A DNA stretch of 64,000 nucleotides from Verrucomicrobiota bacterium (GTDB lineage: Bacteria; Verrucomicrobiota; Verrucomicrobiia; Limisphaerales; UBA11320). Shown here one piece after another: positions 20,362 through 29,423 of the stretch; within the stretch, counting starts at the first letter, position 1; each line of letters starts with the position of its first letter. Both the position numbers and the translations under genes were made by a program. The DNA is taken from assembly GCA_016199985.1 (NCBI GenBank), contig JACQFQ010000072.1:23473-87472 (forward strand). Direction: 5' to 3'. The notes beneath the pieces are model-generated. The model made no database searches, had not been told where the DNA came from, and was given only the letters and a program-made list of their open reading frames with translations.

Positions 20362-23300
20362 GGCGCCCGCGACATCGCGATGCGCTGGCCGTGAACGCGC
20401 GTTGGCTTGTTTGTGTCGCGCTCATCGCTTTCGGCGGCGTTGTCCGTGGCGGCGACGCGCCCGTCGTATGGGAGGCCTTGGGAGCTAGCGCCCGCAGCGC
20501 TGCGCTTGCCCTTCCGACAGGCGGCAAGACCGGGTTCACTCTGATTCCTTCCGCCTCCACGGGGATCACCTTCTCGAACTTTGTTCCTGTGGAGCGCTAC
20601 ACCACGAACCAGATCTACCTGAACGGATCGGGCGTCGCCGCCGGCGATGTGGACCAGGATGGGTGGTGCGACGTGTTCTTCGCGGGCCTCGAGGGAAGAA
20701 GCCGGTTGTACCGCAACGAGGGCGCATGGCGGTTCACGGACATCACCGCGAGCGCGGGATTGACACACCTGCCGGCGGACGCGACGGGCGCGGCCCTTGT
20801 GGACATCAACGGCGACGGCGCGCTCGATATAGTCGTGAACTCTGTCGGGCAGGGGACCTTGTGCTTCACCAATAGCGGGCGCGGGCATTTCACCTTGTGG
20901 GCGTCCTTGAATCCGGCGCGTTCCGGCGCTTCGCTGGCGTTTGCGGATGTCGACGGCGATGGGAAACTGGATCTGTACATCTCGAATTACCGTCTCTCGT
21001 CGGTGAGGGACGACCCCGGCGCGCGATACCGCGTCGGCCTCAAGGACGGACGTCAGCAGGTGCTCGAGTACAACGGACGCCCCACGTCAAATCCCGAGCT
21101 CGAAGGACGGTTCGTTCTGAGCGACACTGGAAAGATCATCGAAAAAGGCGAAGTGGACGCCCTCTATCTGAATCTCGGCGGAGGGGAGTTCAGGCTCGCT
21201 TCCTTCACCGATGGATCATTCCTGGATGAAGAGGGGCGATCTTTGGCGTCCGCGCCTCACGATTGGGGCCTTTCGGCGATGTTCCGCGACATCGATGGCG
21301 ATGGGCTTCCCGATCTCTATGTGTGCAATGATTTCGAGTCGCCCGATCGCGTTTGGATCAATCAGGGAGGAGGACGCTTTCGAGCTCTGCGGAAGTCGGC
21401 GCTGCGGCACCTGAGCCTTTTTTCAATGGGGATCGATTTCGCGGACATCAATCGCGACGGACGCGATGACTTCTTCGTCGTCGACATGATGGGGCGCACG
21501 CCGCTGAGCCGCCAGTTGCAGATTGGAGGGGTTCCTCCTTATGAAACGCCGATCGGCGGCGGTCTGGAGCGGCCGCAGTATTCGCAGAACACCTTATTCC
21601 TCAGCCAAACGGACGGCTCGTTTGTCGATGTCGCGTTCCACGCGGGAGTGCAGGCTTCGGGGTGGTCCTGGACTCCGATCTTCCTGGATGTTGATCTGGA
21701 CGGCTACGAGGATCTGCTGATCACCACCGGCCACCAGCGCGACGCGATGAACGCGGACGTCATCGAACGGAGCTCCGAAACCATCGGCTCGGGCAAAGCG
21801 ACCTTTCGCGAGCTGCTGGAATTGAACAATCGATTTGCGAGGCTCGATCCGCCGCATGTGACGTTCCGGAATCGAGGCGACGGCACGTTCGAGGAACGCG
21901 CGTCCCTCTGGGGTTTCGATACGCGGGCTGTGTCCCATGGCATGTGCCTGGCCGATCTCGACAACGATGGAGACATGGACCTTCTCGTCAACAACCTCAA
22001 CGGGGAGGCGGGCGTGTATCGAAACACAGGGACTGGATCCCGTATCGCGGTGAGATTAAAGGGGCGGAGCGGAAACACACAGGGGATCGGGGCGCGGATC
22101 TGGGTCCGGGGCGGCGCCGTTCCGGAGCAGACCCAGGAGTTCATCGCGGGCGGTCGATACCTGTCTTCCGATCAAGCTCAGCGCGTGTTCGCCTCAGGGG
22201 CCTCGGGCCGCGACATGGAGATCGAAGTGCGATGGCGCGACGGCGCGCGTTCGAAAATCTCCGGCGTCCGCCCCGGACGTGTTTACGAGATCTCGGAGCC
22301 TCGCCCCTTATCGACGCCAGACGCCACGCGGCGACCTTCTCCGGCCGCCCAGCCGCTCTTCATGGATGTGAGCGAGCGGTTGGGGCACACGCACAAGGAG
22401 GAGTTCTACAACGATCTCGCGCGACAGCCGCTGCTTCCGTGGCGCCTCAGCCAACTCGGGCCGGGCGTCTGTTGGCATGACTTTGACGGCGACGGCTGGC
22501 TCGATCTCGCCATCGGAGGCGGGAGGTCCGGGGTCATCGCGCTCTTCCGGGGCGACGCGCGCGGCGGATTCACGTCCGTCACCAACGGCGCGTTCAGCCG
22601 CCCACTGGCGCGCGACGCCACCGGCTTGGCGGGCATCGGGTCGCTGCTCATCGCCGGCTCCGCCAACTACGAGGACGGGGCCACCAATGGCGGAGCGATC
22701 CGGGTTTATGACACGGCGAAGGGCACGAGCGGCGAAAGCGTGCTGGGTCCGCTGGCCAGCACGGGTCCGATTGCGCTGGCGGATATCGATGGCGACGGGG
22801 ACCTGGATCTGTTCGTGGGGGGACGCGTCCTGGGCGGACATTTCCCGGAGCCGGTCGCGTCGCAGTGGCTGCGCAACGAGAATGGCCGGTTCTTGAAGGC
22901 TCAGCGCTTCGAAGGATTCGGCCTGGTGAGCGGCGTGGTTTTCAGCGACCTGGACGGCGACGGGCTCCCCGACCTCGTCGCGGTGTGCGAGTGGGGGCCG
23001 TTGCGTTTTCTCCACAATACAAAGGGGGAGCTGACGCCGTGGGATCCGCCGGTGATTCTGCCCCGGCGCATCGGAGACGCGAGGCGCCTTGCCACCTTTG
23101 GCGCGCTGAACGGATGGTGGCACGGCGTCGCGGCCGTGGACTTGGACGGGGATGGGAGAATGGATCTGGTGGCCTCCAACTGGGGCAGCAACGGAAGATA
23201 TCAGGCGTCGCCCGATCAGCCTTGGATCCTCTATTTCGGGGACCTCTCAGGCGGAGCGTTCGTGGACCTGATCGAGGCTCGGCCCTTCGCGGGACGGGAA

Positions 23301-24110
23301 CTGCCTGAGCGCTCATGGCGGTTGGTCCGCGCCGCCCTGCCTTTCCTCAACGAGCGAATTCCCAGTTACGAAGCTTACGGGACGATGAGCGCGCACGAGA
23401 TCTATCAGCAACGGCTCGCCGCATGCCGCAAGATCGAGATCGTCCTGTCGGATTCCATGGCGTTCCTGAATCGCGGCGATCATTTCGAGGCGGTCGAGCT
23501 TCCGGCCGAGGCTCAGTGGACGCCGGGCTGGGGCGTGTCCGTTGCGGATGTGGACGGGGATGGCCTGGAGGATGTTTTTCTCAGCCAGAACTTTTTCCCC
23601 ATGAACCCCGAGACCGCGCGGCAGGACGGGGGCAAGGGCCTTTGGCTGCGGGGCGATGGACACGGAGGACTGACCACGATGACCGCGCTTGAGTCCGGTG
23701 TTGCGATCGATGGAGATCAGCGAGGCTGCGCCGTCGGCGATTTCGACAATGATGGACGCGTGGATCTCGTGGTGGCGCAGAACGGAGGCCCCACCCGGCT
23801 GCTGAGAAACCAGGGCGCTCGGCCGGGTCTTCGCGTTCGCCTGCGTTACGGGCCGCAGAACACGACGGCGACCGGCGCCTGTTTGCGGCTGGTCTACGGG
23901 GCGGAGTCCAAGGGACCCGCGCGGGAAATTCATTCCGGTTCAGGCTACTGGTCGCAGGACGCGGCGGTTCAGGTGATGGGGCGCGCCCGAACGCCGTCGG
24001 GCGTTTGGGTGCGGTGGCCTGGGGGCGAGGAGAACACCTATCCATTGACCGGGGAGCCGCAGGAGGTTGAAATCGACCGTTCGACCGGGAAGGTCATCGT
24101 GAAGCAATGA
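20358..24110 (+). CDS. CRTAC1-type FG-GAP / ASPIC-UnbV giant exoprotein, paralogue 2
   Basis: The product is 1250 residues. The start at 20358 is chosen because ATGA overlaps the previous stop, a signal peptide follows (WLVCVALIAFGGVVRGGDA), and a purine-rich GGTGGAGCGGAT lies just upstream; the open frame extends upstream only as a shadow of paralogue 1. It has the same two-part layout as paralogue 1: an FG-GAP propeller beginning 'GFTLIPSASTGITFSN', ASPIC/UnbV ('IAVRLKGRSGNTQGIGAR'), a second propeller beginning 'LFMDVSERLGHTHKEE', and a C-terminal ASPIC/UnbV with 'EIHSGSGYWSQD'. It is probably outer-surface or periplasmic, and its function is unknown. It ends in another ATGA overlap with paralogue 3. 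Confidence 0.87.
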   Translation: MRRPRHRDALAVNARWLVCVALIAFGGVVRGGDAPVVWEALGASARSAALALPTGGKTGFTLIPSASTGITFSNFVPVERYTTNQIYLNGSGVAAGDVDQDGWCDVFFAGLEGRSRLYRNEGAWRFTDITASAGLTHLPADATGAALVDINGDGALDIVVNSVGQGTLCFTNSGRGHFTLWASLNPARSGASLAFADVDGDGKLDLYISNYRLSSVRDDPGARYRVGLKDGRQQVLEYNGRPTSNPELEGRFVLSDTGKIIEKGEVDALYLNLGGGEFRLASFTDGSFLDEEGRSLASAPHDWGLSAMFRDIDGDGLPDLYVCNDFESPDRVWINQGGGRFRALRKSALRHLSLFSMGIDFADINRDGRDDFFVVDMMGRTPLSRQLQIGGVPPYETPIGGGLERPQYSQNTLFLSQTDGSFVDVAFHAGVQASGWSWTPIFLDVDLDGYEDLLITTGHQRDAMNADVIERSSETIGSGKATFRELLELNNRFARLDPPHVTFRNRGDGTFEERASLWGFDTRAVSHGMCLADLDNDGDMDLLVNNLNGEAGVYRNTGTGSRIAVRLKGRSGNTQGIGARIWVRGGAVPEQTQEFIAGGRYLSSDQAQRVFASGASGRDMEIEVRWRDGARSKISGVRPGRVYEISEPRPLSTPDATRRPSPAAQPLFMDVSERLGHTHKEEFYNDLARQPLLPWRLSQLGPGVCWHDFDGDGWLDLAIGGGRSGVIALFRGDARGGFTSVTNGAFSRPLARDATGLAGIGSLLIAGSANYEDGATNGGAIRVYDTAKGTSGESVLGPLASTGPIALADIDGDGDLDLFVGGRVLGGHFPEPVASQWLRNENGRFLKAQRFEGFGLVSGVVFSDLDGDGLPDLVAVCEWGPLRFLHNTKGELTPWDPPVILPRRIGDARRLATFGALNGWWHGVAAVDLDGDGRMDLVASNWGSNGRYQASPDQPWILYFGDLSGGAFVDLIEARPFAGRELPERSWRLVRAALPFLNERIPSYEAYGTMSAHEIYQQRLAACRKIEIVLSDSMAFLNRGDHFEAVELPAEAQWTPGWGVSVADVDGDGLEDVFLSQNFFPMNPETARQDGGKGLWLRGDGHGGLTTMTALESGVAIDGDQRGCAVGDFDNDGRVDLVVAQNGGPTRLLRNQGARPGLRVRLRYGPQNTTATGACLRLVYGAESKGPAREIHSGSGYWSQDAAVQVMGRARTPSGVWVRWPGGEENTYPLTGEPQEVEIDRSTGKVIVKQ

Positions 24111-27100
24111 AACATTGGATCTGGATTCTCGTCGTCGTGGCCTGCCGCGTTTCCGCGGCGGAGTGGCAGACCGTTCCCGGGGGCCGCTGGAGGGCCTTGG
24201 CTCCGATCGCCGGCGACGCGGGCTTCACCTTGCTCCCCTCGTCCGCCACAGGGATCACGTTTACGAACGTTCTGGACGACCGCGTGTCGGTCACGAACCG
24301 GAATCTGCTCAGCGGCTCGGGCGTGGCCCTCGGGGATGTGGATGGAGATGGACTTTGCGACGTCTACTTTTGCTCCAGCCAGGCCGGAAATCGTTTGTAT
24401 CGCAACAAGGGCGGTCTGCGATTCGAGGACATCACAGCCTCGGCGGGCGTCGAATGCGCCGGCCAGTTTTCAACGGGCGCGACGCTTGCCGACATTGACG
24501 GCGACGGCGATCTCGACCTGTTGGTGAATTCGATGGGCAACGGCACGCGCCTCTTCCTGAATGACGGACATGGACGATTCACTGAGTCCACCGACGCCGC
24601 TGGCCTCCGCTCGCGAACGGGCAGCACCTCGTTTGCCCTCGCGGATATCGACGGGGACGGCGATCTCGATCTCTACGTTTGCAATTTCCGTCCGACGAGC
24701 ATCATCGATCGTCCGGGCACCCAGTTCAGAATCCAGCCGACGGATCGCGGGCCGGTCGTCGCGTTCGTGAACGGGCGGCCCACCACCGAGCCCGATCTTG
24801 CCGATCGATTCATCGTGAGTCCCTCGGGCGATGTGCTGGAGCTGGGCGAGGCGGACGTGCTCTACCGCAACGAGGGCGGAGGGCGTTTCAAGGCCGTCTC
24901 CTTCACGGACGGATCCTTCCTGGACGAGCAGGGGAATCCGCTCTCGGAAGCACCGCACGACTGGGGCTTGGCGGCTCAGTTCCACGACATCAACGGCGAT
25001 GGATTGCCTGACCTGTATGTGTGCAACGATCTTTTCACGCCGGATCGTGTCTGGATCAATCAGGGCGGCGGCAAGTTCCGCGCCCTGTCCGCGCTGGCGC
25101 TGCGGAACAACTCCACGTTCTCAATGGGCGTGGACTTCGGGGACCTCAATCGCGATGGCTTCGTTGACTTCTTCACGGTCGACATGCTGAGCCGCGATCA
25201 CACGAGGCGAATGACGCAGGTTTCGGGCGGCATGCGCGTGAGCCCGCCGCCGGGGTTGATCGACTATCGCGCCCAGCTGCCTCGCAACGCTCTTCAGCTG
25301 AATCGCGGCGATGGGACGTTCGCGGAGATCGCGTTCTTTTCCGGCGTGCACGCCTCGGAGTGGTCCTGGGGACCGATGTTTCTCGACGTGGACCTGGACG
25401 GTTACGAGGACATCCTTGTCGCCAATGGACAGCTGCGGGATTTTCAAAACGGGGATCTCGCCATGGCGTTGGAGGGGCTCAAGACGGGCGCCGCGTTCTC
25501 GTACGACCAGGTTCTGGAGCTGATGAAGCGCTTTCCCGGCCTCTATACGCCGAATGTCGCGTTCAGAAACCGCGGCGACGCCACCTTTGACGAGGTGGGA
25601 TCCCAGTGGGGATTCGCGCTTCCCGTGATCTCCCAGGGGATGGCCATGGCGGACTTGGACAATGACGGCGACATGGATGTCGTGGTGAACAACCTGAATC
25701 AGGAGGCCGGGATTCTGCGCAACAACGGCGGCAAGCCTCGCGTGGCGGTGCGGCTCAATGGCGAGGGCGCGAATCCATCCGGCATCGGAGCGTTCATCCG
25801 GCTGAGCGGAGGCGCTGTTCCTGAGCAATCGCAGGAGATGATTTGCGGCGGACGCTATCTTTCGGGCGACCAGGCGCTCCGCGTTTTCGCGGCGGGATCC
25901 GTCGATCGCGAGATGGTCCTCGAGGCGCGCTGGCGAAGCGGCAAGGTCAGCCGGATCGCGGGCGTCCGGGGCAATCGCCTCTACGAGCTGGACGAATCCG
26001 AAGCGACCTCATCCCCGCGTCCCGCCCCGGCCGTGGTCAAGCCGCTCTTTTCAGACGCCTCCTCGTCGCTGAATCACTCCCATCACGAGGAGCCCTTCGA
26101 TGATTTCGCGAGACAGCCGCTGCTGCCGCGGAAGCTCAGCCAACTCGGCCCCGGCGTTGCGTGGTGCGATTTGGATGGAGACGGCTGGGAGGATCTGGTG
26201 ATTGGCGCGGCGCGAGGGCGGGCGCCAGCGGCGTTTCTGAATCAGAAGGGCAGGGGCTTCATCGCCTGGACCAACGCGCCGTTCCATCGGCCGGTCGGAC
26301 GCGACCAGACCGGGCTCGCGTTCCTCAACGGCGTGTTGTTGTCCGGCGCCTCCAACTGGGAGGACGGGAAAACAAACGGCGGCGCGCTGCGACTCTACGA
26401 CGCGAAGCACAAGGTAAGCGGCGAGGTCGTCACCGGCGTGGAGGCGAGCACCGGGCCGATCTGCCTGGCTGACGTCGATGGCGACGGCGATCTCGACCTG
26501 TTCGTTGGCGGACGCGCGATCGCCGGGCGGTATCCGGAAGCCGCGTCTTCCAAGATCATGAAAAACGAGAGCGGCCGCTTTGTTCTCAGCCAGAAGCTTG
26601 AAAAGCTGGGATTGGTCACCGGCGCCGTGTTCAGCGATATGGACGGCGATGGCGACCCCGACCTTGTGGTGGTTTGCGAGTGGGGCCCGGTGCGGGTGTT
26701 CTTGAACGACCAGGGGCGTTTCACCGAGCAGGAGTTGGGGTTGCGCAACACGGAAGGGTGGTGGAATAGCGTGACCACCGCGGACGTCGACGGGGATGGA
26801 CGACTCGACATCATCGCGGGAAACTGGGGTTCCAATCATCCCTACAGCGCGAGCGTCGAGCGCCCGCGCCGGATCTACTTCGGCGATCTCCGAGGCTCAG
26901 GCGGCGTGGATATCGTCGAGACCTTTTTCGAGCCGCATCTGTCCATTCAGGCGCCTGAGCGGAACCTTCTTGTCGTTGGCCAGTCGTTGCCTTTTCTGCG
27001 CGAGGTCGTGGGCGGGTTCGAGGCGTATGGCAGGGCTTCGGTCGAGACTCTGTATGGCGAGCGGCTCAAGGATATGGGGCAGTGGAAGGTCACGATGATG

Positions 27101-27751
27101 GAGTCGACGGTGTTCCTGAACCGCGGCCGGAGTTTTGAGGCGCGCCCTCTGCCTCGCGAGGTCCAGTGGAGCCCCGTGTTTGGACTTGCGGCGGCGGACT
27201 TGAACGGCGACGGACACGAGGATCTTTTGATCGCGCAGAACTTCTTCGAGGTTCCCGGAGATGGGTGGAGGCAGGACGCGGGGCGGGGCCTGGCTCTGTT
27301 AGGAGACGGCGAGGGACATTTCCGGGCGCTGAAGGAAAGCGGTCTCGCTGTGTATGGGGAAGGCCGCGGCCTGGCCGTGGCGGACTATGACGGCGACGGG
27401 CGCTGGGACGCCGTCATCGCGCAGAACAGCGCGGCCACGCTGCTCTACCATAACGAAACCGCGGAGCCCGGAATCCGGATGCGGCTGGTCGGGTCGGACG
27501 GCAATGAGTCGGCGATCGGGGCGGTCTTCAGGGCGGAGCGAGGCGGCAAGTGGGGAGCGGCGCGGGAGCTCAAATCGGGCTCGGGTTACTGGTCGCAGGA
27601 CAGCGCGGTGCAGATCATCGCCGCCAGCCCTGCGCCGACGCGCGTCATGGTGCGGTGGCCGGGAACGACGCAGTGGCGCACCAATGCCGTCCCGGCAGGC
27701 GCGAAGGAATTCACTCTCGGGGCCGCGGGGCAAGCCACGGTCGTCCGTTAG
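24107..27751 (+). CDS. CRTAC1-type FG-GAP / ASPIC-UnbV giant exoprotein, paralogue 3
   Basis: This 1214-residue protein has a clean short signal peptide (MKHWIWILVVVACRVSAA). The first half starts 'GFTLLPSSATGITFTN', carries calcium-type FG-GAP loops and closes with ASPIC/UnbV ('VAVRLNGEGANPSGIGAF'). The second half starts 'LFSDASSSLNHSHHEE' and ends with 'ELKSGSGYWSQDSAVQ'. Its ATG overlaps the stop of paralogue 2, so the three proteins are made from one transcript, probably in similar amounts. The gene ends 14 bases before the convergent der gene and no intrinsic terminator is visible between them. A surface scaffold role is possible, but the sequence shows no catalytic motif. Confidence 0.87.
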   Translation: MKHWIWILVVVACRVSAAEWQTVPGGRWRALAPIAGDAGFTLLPSSATGITFTNVLDDRVSVTNRNLLSGSGVALGDVDGDGLCDVYFCSSQAGNRLYRNKGGLRFEDITASAGVECAGQFSTGATLADIDGDGDLDLLVNSMGNGTRLFLNDGHGRFTESTDAAGLRSRTGSTSFALADIDGDGDLDLYVCNFRPTSIIDRPGTQFRIQPTDRGPVVAFVNGRPTTEPDLADRFIVSPSGDVLELGEADVLYRNEGGGRFKAVSFTDGSFLDEQGNPLSEAPHDWGLAAQFHDINGDGLPDLYVCNDLFTPDRVWINQGGGKFRALSALALRNNSTFSMGVDFGDLNRDGFVDFFTVDMLSRDHTRRMTQVSGGMRVSPPPGLIDYRAQLPRNALQLNRGDGTFAEIAFFSGVHASEWSWGPMFLDVDLDGYEDILVANGQLRDFQNGDLAMALEGLKTGAAFSYDQVLELMKRFPGLYTPNVAFRNRGDATFDEVGSQWGFALPVISQGMAMADLDNDGDMDVVVNNLNQEAGILRNNGGKPRVAVRLNGEGANPSGIGAFIRLSGGAVPEQSQEMICGGRYLSGDQALRVFAAGSVDREMVLEARWRSGKVSRIAGVRGNRLYELDESEATSSPRPAPAVVKPLFSDASSSLNHSHHEEPFDDFARQPLLPRKLSQLGPGVAWCDLDGDGWEDLVIGAARGRAPAAFLNQKGRGFIAWTNAPFHRPVGRDQTGLAFLNGVLLSGASNWEDGKTNGGALRLYDAKHKVSGEVVTGVEASTGPICLADVDGDGDLDLFVGGRAIAGRYPEAASSKIMKNESGRFVLSQKLEKLGLVTGAVFSDMDGDGDPDLVVVCEWGPVRVFLNDQGRFTEQELGLRNTEGWWNSVTTADVDGDGRLDIIAGNWGSNHPYSASVERPRRIYFGDLRGSGGVDIVETFFEPHLSIQAPERNLLVVGQSLPFLREVVGGFEAYGRASVETLYGERLKDMGQWKVTMMESTVFLNRGRSFEARPLPREVQWSPVFGLAAADLNGDGHEDLLIAQNFFEVPGDGWRQDAGRGLALLGDGEGHFRALKESGLAVYGEGRGLAVADYDGDGRWDAVIAQNSAATLLYHNETAEPGIRMRLVGSDGNESAIGAVFRAERGGKWGAARELKSGSGYWSQDSAVQIIAASPAPTRVMVRWPGTTQWRTNAVPAGAKEFTLGAAGQATVVR

Positions 27752-27765
27752 CGAGGCGCCAAGGC

Positions 27766-29331
27766 TCAGCGCCGGCCGGACTTTGCGCGGGACGCGGGCT
27801 TCGGACCGAACTTGGAGGCGGGCGGGCCGGGGCGGCGCTCGCGGACATTGCGGTCCCTGGCGTGGCGCGGTGTCGGGCGCTTCGGGGCGCGCGAACGCAC
27901 GGAGTCGACGGTCTTGGGACGGGGCTTAGGGACCAGCGCGATCGGGCAGCCCTCGTATCCAAACGCCCGACGCATCTGGTCGCACAGATACTTCCGATAC
28001 GCGGGCGAGAAACTTTCCTTGCGGTTCACGAAGAGCAGAAAAGTCGGCGGCTTGGTTCTCACCTGGGTGGCATAGAAGAATTTCAGGAAGTGCCCGTCGC
28101 CGCTCACCGGCTGCCGTCGCTCGATCGCGTCATGCAGCGTGCGATTCAGAATCGCCGTCGGCACCGTTTGCTTCAGCTGGGCCGCGACGTAGCGCACCGC
28201 CTCCAGCAACCGGTCGAGATTGAAGCCGGTGCGCGCCGACGTGAAGATCACGGGAGCGTAGTCGAGAAAGAAAAGCTTCTCCTGAACCCAGGTCCCGAAC
28301 TCGGCCAGCATGGTCAACGGCGCGCCCGCCGTGCGCTCTCGTCGGTCCTTCTTCACCCGACGGTCCACCTCTTCTTCGCGGGCCTTGCGCACCACGTCGT
28401 TCATCAGGTCCCACTTGTTGATGATGACGATGCAGGCCTTCGACGATTCGACAATCTTGTCGGCGATCTTCTTGTCCTGCTCCAGGATTCCGGACTCCGC
28501 GTCGAGCACGAGGACGGAGATGTCGGAGCGCTCGATGGAATCCTCGCTCCGCTTGACGCTGAAGAACTCCACCGTGTTGTCCACGCGTCGGTTCTTCCGC
28601 ATGCCGGCGGTGTCGATGAGGATGTAGCCCTGACGAACGCCCTCGGTGTCGACTTCGAAGGGGACGTCCACCGCGTCGCGCGTCGTGCCGGGGATGGGGC
28701 TGACGATGACGCGCTCCGACCGGGTGAGCGCGTTGATGATGGAGGACTTGCCGACGTTGGGGCGTCCGACGATCGCCAGCTTCAACGGAGGCTCGCCCTC
28801 GGGCTTGGCCTCTTCGGGGATGAACGGCGGCATGAGCTTGAAGGCCGCCTCCATGACCGAGTCGATCCCGCGTCCGTGGATCGCGCTCACCGGGAACACG
28901 AGATCGAAGCCCAGCGCGGAGAACTCGGCGGCCGCCGGCTCTACGCCGGCGTGGTCGCTCTTGTTCGCGAGGACAATGACGGGCTTGCCGCTCCGGCGCA
29001 GACGCGAGGCCACTTCGCCGTCCAGGGGCGCGACGCCTTCCTGGACATTGACCACCATGAGAATCACGTCGGCCGCGCCCATGGCGATTTCGACCTGCTC
29101 CACCGCCGCCTTCACGATGACATCCTCGGAGGATTCGCGTCGCAGCAGTCCGATGCCGCCGGTGTCGATCAGGGTGAACGGCCGGCCTCGATACTCGACC
29201 TCCGCGGTGACGCGGTCGCGCGTCACCCCAGGCTGATCGTGAACAATGGCGATGCGGCGTCCCGCGATTCGATTGAAGAGGGCGGACTTCCCGACGTTCG
29301 GACGACCGACGATGGCAATAATACCCGACAT
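27766..29331 (-). CDS. der: Ribosome biogenesis GTPase Der (EngA)
   Basis: The product is 521 residues from the conserved-looking start MSGIIAIVG; in-frame ATGs at 29361 and 29385 would add 10 or 18 residues. It has two tandem G domains. The first has GRPNVGKS near residue 9, DTGGIG and NKSD. The second, near residue 200, has GRPNVGKSSIIN, TTRD, DTAGMR and NKWD. A KH-like C-terminal domain follows. Der is an essential cytoplasmic GTPase acting in 50S subunit assembly. The protein is longer than the usual 440-490 residues because of an Arg/Pro/Lys-rich tail of about 50 residues (bases 27766-27920) that could bind RNA. It stands alone on this strand between exoprotein genes and diverges from the TolB/M28 gene across 92 bases. 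Confidence 0.97.
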   Translation of the reverse strand: MSGIIAIVGRPNVGKSALFNRIAGRRIAIVHDQPGVTRDRVTAEVEYRGRPFTLIDTGGIGLLRRESSEDVIVKAAVEQVEIAMGAADVILMVVNVQEGVAPLDGEVASRLRRSGKPVIVLANKSDHAGVEPAAAEFSALGFDLVFPVSAIHGRGIDSVMEAAFKLMPPFIPEEAKPEGEPPLKLAIVGRPNVGKSSIINALTRSERVIVSPIPGTTRDAVDVPFEVDTEGVRQGYILIDTAGMRKNRRVDNTVEFFSVKRSEDSIERSDISVLVLDAESGILEQDKKIADKIVESSKACIVIINKWDLMNDVVRKAREEEVDRRVKKDRRERTAGAPLTMLAEFGTWVQEKLFFLDYAPVIFTSARTGFNLDRLLEAVRYVAAQLKQTVPTAILNRTLHDAIERRQPVSGDGHFLKFFYATQVRTKPPTFLLFVNRKESFSPAYRKYLCDQMRRAFGYEGCPIALVPKPRPKTVDSVRSRAPKRPTPRHARDRNVRERRPGPPASKFGPKPASRAKSGRR

Positions 29332-29423
29332 GGGCCCAGCATGGGGAACTTGCGCAGGCATGGAAAAGGAAATTATGAGGCGCATTGTCAGTCCCCGTCG
29401 TCTTGGGTAAGAGTTGCGGCCGC

